Shown here piece after piece: positions 52,605-61,616 of a DNA stretch of 64,000 bases (positions are counted from its first letter, which is position 1; every line of letters begins with the position of its first letter). Location: assembly GCA_039184865.1 (NCBI GenBank), contig JBCDAV010000002.1:62001-126000 (forward strand). The letters run 5' to 3'. A program made the translations under genes and the position numbers. The notes under the pieces are model-generated. The model saw nothing but the letters and a program-made list of their open reading frames with translations, was not told the DNA's origin and did not search any database. Source of the DNA: Thermohalobaculum sp039184865 (GTDB lineage: Bacteria > Pseudomonadota > Alphaproteobacteria > Rhodobacterales > Rhodobacteraceae).

Positions 52605-52940
52605 TTACCCGAAGATCCAGAAACCGTCTTCGACCGGGTAGTAATCCGGATCCAGTGAATTGCCGTCGGCTTCGGTCGCGGATGGGCCATTATCATCGTT
52701 CGGTCCGAACGGGCCGGTCGTGCTGCCGCTGTCGCCATCGTTGGCGTTTGGGTTGATCGGAGGGTGAGGATCAGGGATCGGTTCGCCGAAAGTGCCTTTG
52801 GGCACCGGTCCGTCGCTGCGCGGGATGAAGAACAGCGTGTCGGCGCCGCCACTGCCGCCCGGCAGAGTGTCGTTGCCCTTGCCACTCGTGCCGGACAGCG
52901 TGTTTTCGGCCGCAAAATCGAATTATTCTTCGAAAGTCAT
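52605..52940 (-). pseudogene. Small RTX-like gene with an in-frame stop at codon 6
   Basis: From an ATG at 52940, with GGAGTGAG ten bases upstream, a 112-codon frame reads MTFEE, then TAA (52925-52923), then continues as FDFAAENTLSGTSGKGNDT and a glycine/aspartate-rich RTX-like piece, a proline-rich part and a final DYYPVEDGFWIFG. After the stop there is no suitable start before codon 46. The good ribosome site and the intact remainder suggest a recently disabled gene, or a sequencing error. Confidence 0.6.
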
Positions 52941-53202
52941 ATTTATTGCTCACTCCATCCGGTCGCATTTCATTTGATGGGTGGAGAGTAATTTCGAATA
53001 GAATCAGTATCTGTAGCTCCTGTTACTCAATTTTGGAGAATCTTCTCTTTGGAGCAGATCGACCAGAATCTCAGAGGCGCGCCATATAGGCCACTTGCTG
53101 ATGGGTGATCTGAAGCTCCTAGGTTCGTTCACGAGAGGCGGTTAGGAGGCAATGGTCGTTAGGGAATTTCGCAGCTGATCCTGAGCGGCTTCGACATTGG
53201 AT

Positions 53203-54096
53203 CTAACTTTGCGCCCGGCGCCAACTGATCATCGCGATGCCTGTGCCGACCATGACAAGTGCTGCGACAACGGACCAGGAGAACGGCTCATTCAGAATGA
53301 CCCAGCTCGCGACAACGCCGAAGAGCGGCGCGAGGAAGCTGAACGCGGTCATGTCGGACGCGGGATAGACTCTGAGAACCATGAACCAGACGAGAAACCC
53401 GATCGAGACGACCACGACCACTTGAAACGCGAAGATCCACAGGATTGTTTCCGTCACCTCGCGCAGCGCCGGTCCAAACAAAGGGGACAGCATCAGCAAC
53501 AGTGGGCCTGAGACCGCAAGCTGATAGATCAGTTGCATCTCAGGCTCGGACCGGCTGAGCCGTGTCAGCCTCGCCGTAAGCGCAATGCCTGCCCAGCAAA
53601 ACGATCCCGCAAGACACATGAGGTCGCCTTTCAGTGCTTCCGGTGCGAACTCGGGCGGAGCATCGAGAAGCGCAACGGCGACACCGACAACGGCGAGCAC
53701 CAGTCCCAGCACGCGTCGTCGCGTGAGGGACTCGCCCGGAATGAGAAAGTGTGCGGCGACCGCGACCCAGACTGGCATCGTGTAGAAAATGACCGAAGCC
53801 CGGCTGACGGCAGTGAACTCCAAACCTTCGAACAGCAACAGAAACTCGAAGGAGAACAGGGTTCCGCACAGAATGCCGGGCCAGAAAGAGCCGTCTGTAA
53901 CAGAAAGCCGTTTGCGCGCTGCCATCGCGATCATCAACACGAGGAGCAGTGCACAGGCCGAACGCGCACCTGCCTGAAAGACCGGCGACATTCCGGCATT
54001 CACGAGTTTGACCATGACTTGGTTGATGCCCATCAGGAACGAAAACGAGACGAGCGCGACAGCCCCTAGAGCATCAATGCGATCCTTACGCTGCAT
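53203..54096 (-). CDS. EamA/DMT-family permease
   Basis: A 297-residue transporter with ten membrane helices in two EamA repeats (RASVIFYTMPVWVAVAA and later MTAFSFLAPLFGVVASW). Such permeases export amino acids or other metabolites. ATG 54096 is chosen by family length; no strong ribosome site is visible, and the frame is open to 54207. Confidence 0.85.
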   Translation of the reverse strand: MQRKDRIDALGAVALVSFSFLMGINQVMVKLVNAGMSPVFQAGARSACALLLVLMIAMAARKRLSVTDGSFWPGILCGTLFSFEFLLLFEGLEFTAVSRASVIFYTMPVWVAVAAHFLIPGESLTRRRVLGLVLAVVGVAVALLDAPPEFAPEALKGDLMCLAGSFCWAGIALTARLTRLSRSEPEMQLIYQLAVSGPLLLMLSPLFGPALREVTETILWIFAFQVVVVVSIGFLVWFMVLRVYPASDMTAFSFLAPLFGVVASWVILNEPFSWSVVAALVMVGTGIAMISWRRAQS

Positions 54097-54284
54097 GACA
54101 GGGGCGTTTCTCGATCCAGATTGGGCTGCTTGCGCAGTGCAGGCGCCGTCGTCCGGAAGCCTATCGCGCGGGGTCGCAGTGGCGCAACGGCGGATCTCGG
54201 CCGCCATTTCAGGATTCCTAAATGATTCTGGTTCATTAAATGCGGCGTTACGGGCTGAGAAGCAGACCAGGAGCGTCAGTACGC

Positions 54285-55151
54285 ATGGGCGTGATTATTG
54301 GTATCGTCGTTGTGATGGTCATGGTCTTCGGCGGCTATCTTGCTGCAGGCGGCAAGATGGGGATCATCATCAAGGCGCTCCCGTTCGAAATGATGATGAT
54401 CGGTGGTGCGGCCACCGGCGCCTTTATCGTTGGCAACTCCGGCGGCGTCATCAAGCATACGCTCAAGGATGTAGGCGGCGCGTTCAAAGGCGCGAAATGG
54501 AAGAAGCAGGATTATCAGGACCTGCTCTGCCTGCTGTTTTCCCTGATCAAGATCGCCCGCAAGGATCCTGTTGCGATCGAAGCACATGTCGAGGATCCGG
54601 AGAATTCTCCGATCTTTCAGGCCTATCCGAAAATCCTGTCGGACAAGGGCGCGGTCAACATGATCTGCGACAGCATCCGCATGAGCATGATGAACTACGA
54701 CGATCCGCACCAGCTCGAGGACGTCCTTGAGAAACAGCTTGAAGGCCGTTTGCATCATGCCTTGCACGGCAGTCACGCGATCCAGACTGTGGCAGATGGC
54801 CTCCCGGCCCTCGGCATCGTTGCAGCCGTTCTTGGCGTCATCAAAACGATGGGCTCAATCGATCAACCGCCCGAGGTCCTTGGCCGGCTGATCGGCGGCG
54901 CGCTCGTCGGGACTTTTCTTGGTGTTTTCCTCGCCTACGGTATCACCGGGCCGCTCTCGAGCAAGATGAAGGAAATCGCCGAGTCCGATCACAAGTTCTA
55001 CGAGCTGATCCGCGATATTCTGGTGGCGAGCCTGCACAAGCATTCCCCGCAGATCTGCATCGAAGTTGCGCGCCAGAACGTGGACTCCGGGATGCGCCCA
55101 TCCTTCAACGAAATGGACGAGGCGCTCAAGGCGCTGAAGGATGCCGCTTGA
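54285..55151 (+). CDS. motA: Flagellar stator protein MotA
   Basis: A 288-residue MotA with four membrane helices (two near the start, two at about 175-220), the cytoplasmic loop, and the conserved GLPALGIVAAVLGVIKTM and FLAYGITGPLSSKM segments with the torque-helix prolines. It forms the proton channel with MotB, which is not in this window. ATG 54285 has AGGAG upstream. Its stop shares a base with the next start (TGATG). Confidence 0.93.
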   Translation: MGVIIGIVVVMVMVFGGYLAAGGKMGIIIKALPFEMMMIGGAATGAFIVGNSGGVIKHTLKDVGGAFKGAKWKKQDYQDLLCLLFSLIKIARKDPVAIEAHVEDPENSPIFQAYPKILSDKGAVNMICDSIRMSMMNYDDPHQLEDVLEKQLEGRLHHALHGSHAIQTVADGLPALGIVAAVLGVIKTMGSIDQPPEVLGRLIGGALVGTFLGVFLAYGITGPLSSKMKEIAESDHKFYELIRDILVASLHKHSPQICIEVARQNVDSGMRPSFNEMDEALKALKDAA

Positions 55152-57430
55152 TGCGGGTCGGACCGGTCATACTCGCAGCTAAGAGCAATCCGCGGACGTG
55201 GTCGCATTTGACCGGCGCATCTTCGGTCAGTGTTTTGGCTGCGCTTGCCGTCGTGGCAATCTTCTGGTCTGGTTCTGCGGCCCTAGCGCGCGCCCCGATC
55301 GTCGCGCCCGAGCCGCCGCGAAAGACCCTCGAGCGTGCGACGATCGACGGGGCTTCCGATACAACAGAGGATTCAGCGTCTGCAGAACGCCGTTCGGACG
55401 AAAAGTCTGCGGAAAGCCGAAAGCTGGATGTCGATCAGGCAAGAGAACAAATCTTAAAGCAGCTCTTGCGCGCGGCGGAGGCTGGGATTGTCGACCTGCA
55501 ACCGAGCGTCGATGAGGAACCCGTCGAGAATGTTGAAGCGACCGGGGCGCCGTCAGATAAACTGGGCGACAACGATGAACCCGTCGCCCTGGAAGGCACA
55601 AGAGGCGCATTCGATACGGAGGAAACTGCCTCCAAATCCTCAGATGCCGAGGGTCTTTCTCAATCGGACCCGATTGCCGAACTTGATGATCTGATCGAGG
55701 ATGCTCTTGCCGCGACTCCGGTCGAGGAAGCAGCCGAACAGATCGACACTCGGGATGATGAACGCGCGCTAATCGCAGCGCCGAAACACCAAGAGCATGA
55801 GCGTTCACAGTGCTTCGCACGAGAAAGACTGCTCCTTCCCGACTTCGCGTCTCCGGCGGAATTCGTTGATACCGTTTCGAAGAAACGGAGATTGCTGGTG
55901 GGAGAGTTCGACGCTGGTGATACTGAAACGGCCGTCGATCTCGCCAAATCTTATCTTTCCGTTGGTTTCACTCTGGAAGCCAAGACGATCATAGATGAGT
56001 ATGCGTCGGAGCATCCCCTTGGGCAGTTTCTTCGAGACGCGTCCGGTCTGCTTGACGGGAAGCCTGCACCCTCTGGCAGTTCGGTTCTGACATCCGATTG
56101 CCTAGGCGCTCAGGCCCTTTGGCGAGCCTTGTCGCAAGCTCTTTCAGATGATCGCGACACGGCGCTAAGAAGTGAACTGGCTGCTGGCAATTCCCTTGAA
56201 GAGTTTCCGTCCTATCCACGACAGGTGATTGCGGCTCGACTCGGGCTTGCAGCGACCGATCTCGGTGAGTGGGACGTCGCGCGGCGTATGGAAGCCATGG
56301 CTTTGCGGGCCGCAAAGGGTCTTGGCTCGGGCCTGCTCGGGCAAACTCATCTACTGTCTCATGCACTGTCGACTTGGCGTGAAGATCCGGAACGCGCTCA
56401 GCTTCATCTCACCATGGCGACCGGAGGTGATGCTGAAACGGCTGTAACGGCACTGTTTCTACGGGCCGATGCAGCGTTGACCACTACTGAGGAAATTCCG
56501 AATACCACAGACTTAATTCCAGAACTCGGCGCGCTCGCCCGACGCGAAGCGGGTACGCCGCTCGGTGCGAAGGCATTCGAGCTTGAGGCACGGCTATTCA
56601 GCCGCACTGCTAGCCTGGCCGATACGATTTCCCTGTTGTCGGATGCCACCGAGATTGGACTTTTGGATCCGGATCGACATGCCGCATTATTGAGTGAACT
56701 CGTTGCCAACGGAACTGAAGGCGGAGCGTCGCCGCCGCTGGCCATGACGTATCTCGATAACCCGGCTGCCTTGAACGATCTGCTGGAACAGACACCACTG
56801 CGCCGGGCGCTAATCCGGTCACTCGCACAGGTCGATCTTCCGGCGATGGGCCGGTCGCTTGTTCGGGCCGGCGATCTTAGGGATGACAGAGTAGCACTTG
56901 CACTTGGCGACGCATTCCTCTCCTCAGACGATCCTCGCGAGACGGTCGCCGTTCTATCAGAGGCTTCGATCAGCCCGTTGCAACGGGGCCTTCTGGGTCG
57001 TGCCTTCCTGAAGCTGGGTGATGCCGAACGCGCTTCAGGCATGTTGTCTGCTGCGCTTGACGGCGAAATCGACAACACTGAAGCACGCGCAAAGATCGTC
57101 GCTGCGAAACTGGATGCCGATCGAAGGATCCAGCGTACCGGCGTCGCGCTTGAAACCGCGTTGGACGCATTCGACGCGGAGACGGCGCCAGAGACTGCAA
57201 TGCAGACAGCTCTTCTTGCTCTTGAAGCCGGAAGGAATTCAGTCCCGGACGTTGCCCGTAATGTGCTCGAGCAAGACGACACGGTCGCACTCGACACTCT
57301 TGAAAATCTGTTCCGCCTAACAGATCGCGCGAACGAGGCAGAGGTGCTGAGCAATGACGACATCGAGCAATACCTCAATGATCTCGAAACGGGAGAGCAG
57401 GCGATCGAGGAGGTTCTGAGAGATGGATAA
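55151..57430 (+). CDS. Large unknown protein in the motA-flgF operon
   Basis: A 759-residue protein. It has one membrane or signal segment (about 25-48), an acidic disordered part (50-220), and a long alpha-helical region (about 220-740) rich in Leu, Ala, Glu and Arg, which looks like repeated helical hairpins of TPR type. It is translationally coupled to motA and overlaps flgF by eight bases, so a motility role is likely. I do not recognise a family. A periplasmic scaffold such as a stator- or ring-associated protein is one possibility. Confidence 0.8.
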   Translation: MRVGPVILAAKSNPRTWSHLTGASSVSVLAALAVVAIFWSGSAALARAPIVAPEPPRKTLERATIDGASDTTEDSASAERRSDEKSAESRKLDVDQAREQILKQLLRAAEAGIVDLQPSVDEEPVENVEATGAPSDKLGDNDEPVALEGTRGAFDTEETASKSSDAEGLSQSDPIAELDDLIEDALAATPVEEAAEQIDTRDDERALIAAPKHQEHERSQCFARERLLLPDFASPAEFVDTVSKKRRLLVGEFDAGDTETAVDLAKSYLSVGFTLEAKTIIDEYASEHPLGQFLRDASGLLDGKPAPSGSSVLTSDCLGAQALWRALSQALSDDRDTALRSELAAGNSLEEFPSYPRQVIAARLGLAATDLGEWDVARRMEAMALRAAKGLGSGLLGQTHLLSHALSTWREDPERAQLHLTMATGGDAETAVTALFLRADAALTTTEEIPNTTDLIPELGALARREAGTPLGAKAFELEARLFSRTASLADTISLLSDATEIGLLDPDRHAALLSELVANGTEGGASPPLAMTYLDNPAALNDLLEQTPLRRALIRSLAQVDLPAMGRSLVRAGDLRDDRVALALGDAFLSSDDPRETVAVLSEASISPLQRGLLGRAFLKLGDAERASGMLSAALDGEIDNTEARAKIVAAKLDADRRIQRTGVALETALDAFDAETAPETAMQTALLALEAGRNSVPDVARNVLEQDDTVALDTLENLFRLTDRANEAEVLSNDDIEQYLNDLETGEQAIEEVLRDG

Positions 57431-58145
57431 CGCGCTCCATTATCTCGCGTTGAACCGGCAGATCGGTCTGAAGTTCGAGATGGACGTTATCGCGAATAAC
57501 ATAGCGAATCTTGATACTACAGGATTCAGACGCGAGGGCGTATCGTTCACTGAGTTTGTGCTTGCAGCTGCAAACGAGAACAGCGTTTCCATGGCTGACT
57601 CCGGAGCTCGTCACATCGTCGAACGTCCAGGCGCGGTCTCCGAGACCGGCGGCATCTTCGACATGGCGATTGAAGGCGACGGTTTTTTCCTGCTCGAAAC
57701 GAATGAAGGTCCGGTGCTGACGCGCGCAGGGAGTTTTCAGATCTCGAATGACGGCATATTGACGACTCCCACGGGTGCGCCGGTGTTGGATGTAGGGGGC
57801 GCTCAAATTCCGATCCCGCTCGAAGCTAAAAACATTTCTGTTGCAAGTGATGGAACAATCTCGGCTGGCGGCGACGCGCTCGCGCAGGTCGCTGTCGTTA
57901 CAGCTGAACAGGTCGACCTTCAACGTTTCGGGAATACTGCGTTTCAGGTCGTCAATGACAACTTTCAGCCCGTGGTAAACCCCCAGGTTCGCCAAGGTGC
58001 GCTGGAGGCGTCGAATGTTGACGCGATCCAAGAGATCGCACGAATGATCGAAGTCACGCGAGCCTATGAAATGGCGCAGTCCGTGATCGAGGACGAGGAT
58101 GAACGCGTCCGCCAGTCGATTCAGACGCTGGGAGAAAATGTCTGA
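57423..58145 (+). CDS. flgF: Flagellar proximal rod protein FlgF
   Basis: A 240-residue rod protein with the N-terminal helix and ANNIANLDTTGF motif shared by all axial proteins, and a C-terminal ARMIEVTRAYEMAQSVI helix. It is followed by flgG after 25 bases. Length and order point to FlgF. Confidence 0.92.
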   Translation: MDNALHYLALNRQIGLKFEMDVIANNIANLDTTGFRREGVSFTEFVLAAANENSVSMADSGARHIVERPGAVSETGGIFDMAIEGDGFFLLETNEGPVLTRAGSFQISNDGILTTPTGAPVLDVGGAQIPIPLEAKNISVASDGTISAGGDALAQVAVVTAEQVDLQRFGNTAFQVVNDNFQPVVNPQVRQGALEASNVDAIQEIARMIEVTRAYEMAQSVIEDEDERVRQSIQTLGENV

Positions 58146-58170
58146 GTATGCGTTTGAGTGAAGGTGCAGA

Positions 58171-58956
58171 ATGCAAGCTTTAAAGATTGCGGCGACAGGT
58201 ATGGCCGCGCAGCAGCTTCGGGTCGATGTTACAGCTCAAAACATCGCCAATATGTCGACGACCGGTTTCAACGCCCGCCGTGCAGAATTTGCCGATCTGC
58301 ACTACCAGCAAATCAGAACACCCGGCACAGTCACGGCCGGAACGGGCGAAATCCTGCCTGCAGGTGTGCAACTCGGACTCGGAGTTCGGCCATCCGCCGT
58401 GTCAATGGAGGTGCGGCAGGGCTCCGCTCGTCAAACAGGCGGCGAGTTAGATGTCGCTATCGAAGGCGACGGGTACATTGAGATCGAGCTGCCATCCGGG
58501 GAAACTGCCTACACAAGAGACGGATCTCTCAAATTGACGGGCGAGGGCGAGGTCGTAACCTCTGATGGCTTCCGGCTTCTTGCGGGCATCACGGTTCCTG
58601 TGGATGCAAAGAGCGTAGAGATCAATCGTGAGGGCGGCGTCTTTGCCGCGTTCGAAGGTGAAGTCGAGACCCAGCAGATCGGCGAAATCCAGCTAGCAAC
58701 CTTCATAAATGACAAGGGACTTCAGGCCTTGGGTGACAACCTGTTCACCGAGACTGCCGCGTCTGGCCCCCCAAATGTCGGAGCGCCTGGGCAGGACGGA
58801 CGCGGTACGTTCCGTCAGGGCTATCTCGAGGAAAGTTCGGTTGATGTTGTTGCCGAGATCACTGAGCTGATCGAGGCACAACGCGGATATGAGCTGAACT
58901 CGAAAATCTTGAGCGCCGCAGACGAGATGCTCTCCACGACGACGAGGATCCGCTGA
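58171..58956 (+). CDS. flgG: Flagellar distal rod protein FlgG
   Basis: A 261-residue FlgG, starting MQALKIAATGMAAQQLRVDV with the AQNIANMSTTGF axial motif and ending with the AQRGYELNSKIL helix. It builds the distal rod. Shares one base (TGATG) with flgA. Confidence 0.94.
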   Translation: MQALKIAATGMAAQQLRVDVTAQNIANMSTTGFNARRAEFADLHYQQIRTPGTVTAGTGEILPAGVQLGLGVRPSAVSMEVRQGSARQTGGELDVAIEGDGYIEIELPSGETAYTRDGSLKLTGEGEVVTSDGFRLLAGITVPVDAKSVEINREGGVFAAFEGEVETQQIGEIQLATFINDKGLQALGDNLFTETAASGPPNVGAPGQDGRGTFRQGYLEESSVDVVAEITELIEAQRGYELNSKILSAADEMLSTTTRIR

Positions 58957-59378
58957 TGCGTATCGACTTACGCGCGCTTTTGATGATCGTTTGCAGTCTC
59001 TTCTTTTTCGATTCTGTGTCCGCCGAGGTCGTTGCCAGTCGGACATTGCGGGTCGGCATAATTGTTCAAGCCGATGATGTCCGAGTTGTCGGTGAGAGCT
59101 CTTCGGGGATCCCGAGCGGGATAGTTGGCCGCGAGACACGCAAGGCCATCTATGCCGGACGAACCGTACGCGCAGAGGACCTCGGACCAGTCACGGTGGT
59201 TCGCAGAAACGACAACGTCACGCTCGTATATCGTTCAGGTCAGCTGGCGATCCGTACGGAGGGCCGCGCTCTCGGTGCCGGGGGTGTTGGTGACGAAGTG
59301 ACAATAATGAATTTGGATACGAGGATCTCCGTGAAGGCGATGATCACAGGACCGAAGCGCGTGGAGGTTTCCAGATGA
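58956..59378 (+). CDS. flgA: FlgA, P-ring assembly chaperone
   Basis: A 140-residue protein with a signal peptide (to about residue 23) and the SAF-type domain of FlgA (GRETRKAIYAGRTVRAEDLG). It is shorter than enterobacterial FlgA, having only the C-terminal domain, as is common in Rhodobacteraceae. FlgA assists FlgI polymerisation around the rod. It overlaps flgH by ATGA. Confidence 0.88.
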   Translation: MRIDLRALLMIVCSLFFFDSVSAEVVASRTLRVGIIVQADDVRVVGESSSGIPSGIVGRETRKAIYAGRTVRAEDLGPVTVVRRNDNVTLVYRSGQLAIRTEGRALGAGGVGDEVTIMNLDTRISVKAMITGPKRVEVSR

Positions 59379-60118
59379 CGCAACGGTCCGCGGTCCTGTT
59401 TATCGCATTGGCTTTAGCTGGGTGTAACGGGCAACTCGACTCGATTGGCCGACCACCGCCGATCAGTGCACCTGGAGCGCCGCAGCCCGTGATCGATCCT
59501 CCGATCCCCGCGCGCCTTGCTCTACGACCGCAGCTCCCAGTGCACTCCGACACGAAGATCACGGGATCCCTTTGGCGCTCAGGGCCGCAATCTTTGTTTG
59601 GCGACCGGCGGGCCAAGTCTGTTGGTGACATTCTAACAGTAACGATCGAAATCGAGGATACGGCTGAGTTCTCGAACTCGACGACGCGCGATCGCAGCGG
59701 GTCTGATGAGGTCGCTGTTACGGCCGCCTATGGCCTGACGAAGATTGCCGATACCGTCCTAAGCGGCGGTAATACACTTGATCCGGCAGTGAGTGCGAGC
59801 GGAACCCAGTCTTCGTCCGGTGCCGGCCAGATCAGCAGGGAGGAAGAAGTCAACCTGCGCTTGGCTGCAACCGTGGTAAATGTCCTTCCCAACGGTCATT
59901 TGGTGATCCGCGGTAGTCAGGAAGTCCGTGTTAATTTCGAACTGCGAGATCTCCAAATCGCCGGAATCGTCAGACCCGAGGACATTTCGCGGCAGAACGT
60001 GATTACCTACGACAAGATCGCCGATGCTCGAATCGCTTACGGCGGTCGCGGGCAGGTGACTGATCTGCAACAGCCGCGGATTGGGCAGCAAGTTGTCGAT
60101 CTGATTTCTCCGTTCTGA
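59375..60118 (+). CDS. flgH: Flagellar L-ring lipoprotein FlgH
   Basis: A 247-residue FlgH with a lipobox (LALAGC, Cys17), the SLWRSGPQSLFGDRRAKSVG motif, and the typical C-terminus ending in VVDLISPF. It forms the L ring in the outer membrane. Confidence 0.94.
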   Translation: MTQRSAVLFIALALAGCNGQLDSIGRPPPISAPGAPQPVIDPPIPARLALRPQLPVHSDTKITGSLWRSGPQSLFGDRRAKSVGDILTVTIEIEDTAEFSNSTTRDRSGSDEVAVTAAYGLTKIADTVLSGGNTLDPAVSASGTQSSSGAGQISREEEVNLRLAATVVNVLPNGHLVIRGSQEVRVNFELRDLQIAGIVRPEDISRQNVITYDKIADARIAYGGRGQVTDLQQPRIGQQVVDLISPF

Positions 60119-60127
60119 GGCGCTGGC

Positions 60128-60595
60128 ATGAAGAAAATTCTACCAATTCTGCTCGTCTTGATCGGGATCGTCGGGGGCGCCGCTGCGGGCATGTTCGTGA
60201 AGCCGCCGAAGGACATGGAGGCCGAGGCAGCGGCCGCCGAGGAAAAAAAGGAAGCGGAACTCGCAGCTGCGCCGAGATCATTCGTCAAGATTGGTCGCCA
60301 GACGATCGTTCCTGTCGTGGAGGAAGGCGAAACGCGAGCCCTGATGATGTTCGAGCTTGCCGTAGATGTTCCGGCCGGACAGGTCGACCAGGTGCATGAA
60401 ATGGAGCCTCGATTGCGCGATGCGTTCCTCAGGGAGTTGTTTCAGATGTCTTACACTGGAGCCTTCCTGACAAACTTCACTGATGATCGGATCATTGAGG
60501 AATTGCGGCGCAACCTCACCGGCGCTGCTCGACGCAACTTAGGACATGATCACGCCGAGGTTCTGATCCTCGATGTCATGCGACAGGAAATGTGA
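60128..60595 (+). CDS. Second FliL-like flagellar protein
   Basis: A 155-residue protein with a signal-anchor (5-25), an acidic/charged linker and a FliL-type periplasmic domain (50-155) ending in VLILDVMRQEM. It resembles FliL at 23182-23718 in plan but only distantly in sequence. It closes the motA-flgH operon, so it likely works at the basal body. Confidence 0.75.
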   Translation: MKKILPILLVLIGIVGGAAAGMFVKPPKDMEAEAAAAEEKKEAELAAAPRSFVKIGRQTIVPVVEEGETRALMMFELAVDVPAGQVDQVHEMEPRLRDAFLRELFQMSYTGAFLTNFTDDRIIEELRRNLTGAARRNLGHDHAEVLILDVMRQEM

Positions 60596-60648
60596 ACTGC
60601 GCAGCAATGCAAAGGCGAATTATCTGACGGTAAAATGAGCGCAAACGT

Positions 60649-61554
60649 TCAGGGCATGATCAAGGTTCCGGCACCGTGCTCTGTGAACAATTCGAGCAGC
60701 ACAGCATGAGGGGCTCTGCCGTCTAGAATGACCGATGCACCGCACCCGCGATCGATTGCATGAAGTGCTGTCCTTGCCTTCGGGATCATACCACCCGCGA
60801 TAGTTCCATCGGCGATCAGCGCTTCAACATCGTTTGGGCTGAGCCGCGTTAGCACCTGTCCGTCGGCTCTTTTGACGCCGGCAACATCGGTTAGCAGCAT
60901 CAGGCGTTCCGCCTGCATGGCACCTGCGACAGCGCCAGCCGCCGTATCGCCGTTGACATTGAACGTCTCATTGGGTGTTCGCCCGGCACCGACAGGGGCT
61001 ACAACCGGTATGAAGTCAGAGTCTATAAAGGTGCGCAGAACCCGTGGATTTACCTCGACAGGTTCGCCGACAAATCCGAGGTCTAAAACCTTTTCGATAT
61101 TGCTGTCCGGATCACGAGTCTTCGTCAGTGTTTTCTCGCAGACGAGTAGGTTTGCATCTTTTCCCGAAAGCCCGACAGCTTGACCACCCTGCGCATTGAT
61201 CGCCGCGACGATCCGTTTATTGATTACGCCTGCAAGCACCATTTCGACGACTTCGACAGTCTCGGCATTCGTGATGCGCAACCCGTCCTGAAACTCGGTC
61301 TTGATCGAAAGGCGTTGAAGCATCTCGTTGATCTGAGGTCCGCCCCCGTGAACGACGACCGGATGGACACCGCATTGCTTCATCAGCACGATGTCGCGCG
61401 CAAATCGTTCCATCGAGGCAGCGTCGCCCATGGCGTGGCCGCCGAACTTCACGACGATGGTCGTGCCATCATATTGCTGAAGGTACGGCAGGGCTTCGGA
61501 CAACGTCCTTGCCGTGGCAAGCCAGTCTCGCTTCATTGCTTTCGAGATCTCCAT
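60649..61554 (-). CDS. argB: Acetylglutamate kinase
   Basis: A 301-residue ArgB: VVKFGGHAMG near the start, VVVHGGGPQINEML, and GGMIPKARTALHAI, all typical of the amino acid kinase fold. It phosphorylates N-acetylglutamate in arginine synthesis. ATG 61554 gives the usual length; the frame upstream to 61707 overlaps the next gene's tail. Confidence 0.94.
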   Translation of the reverse strand: MEISKAMKRDWLATARTLSEALPYLQQYDGTTIVVKFGGHAMGDAASMERFARDIVLMKQCGVHPVVVHGGGPQINEMLQRLSIKTEFQDGLRITNAETVEVVEMVLAGVINKRIVAAINAQGGQAVGLSGKDANLLVCEKTLTKTRDPDSNIEKVLDLGFVGEPVEVNPRVLRTFIDSDFIPVVAPVGAGRTPNETFNVNGDTAAGAVAGAMQAERLMLLTDVAGVKRADGQVLTRLSPNDVEALIADGTIAGGMIPKARTALHAIDRGCGASVILDGRAPHAVLLELFTEHGAGTLIMP

Positions 61555-61616
61555 TCCTGTCCCCGGGACACTTGTTCGTCTGCTAGCGCGGCAGGCAAAT
61601 TGGTCTTTCGTGGGCT

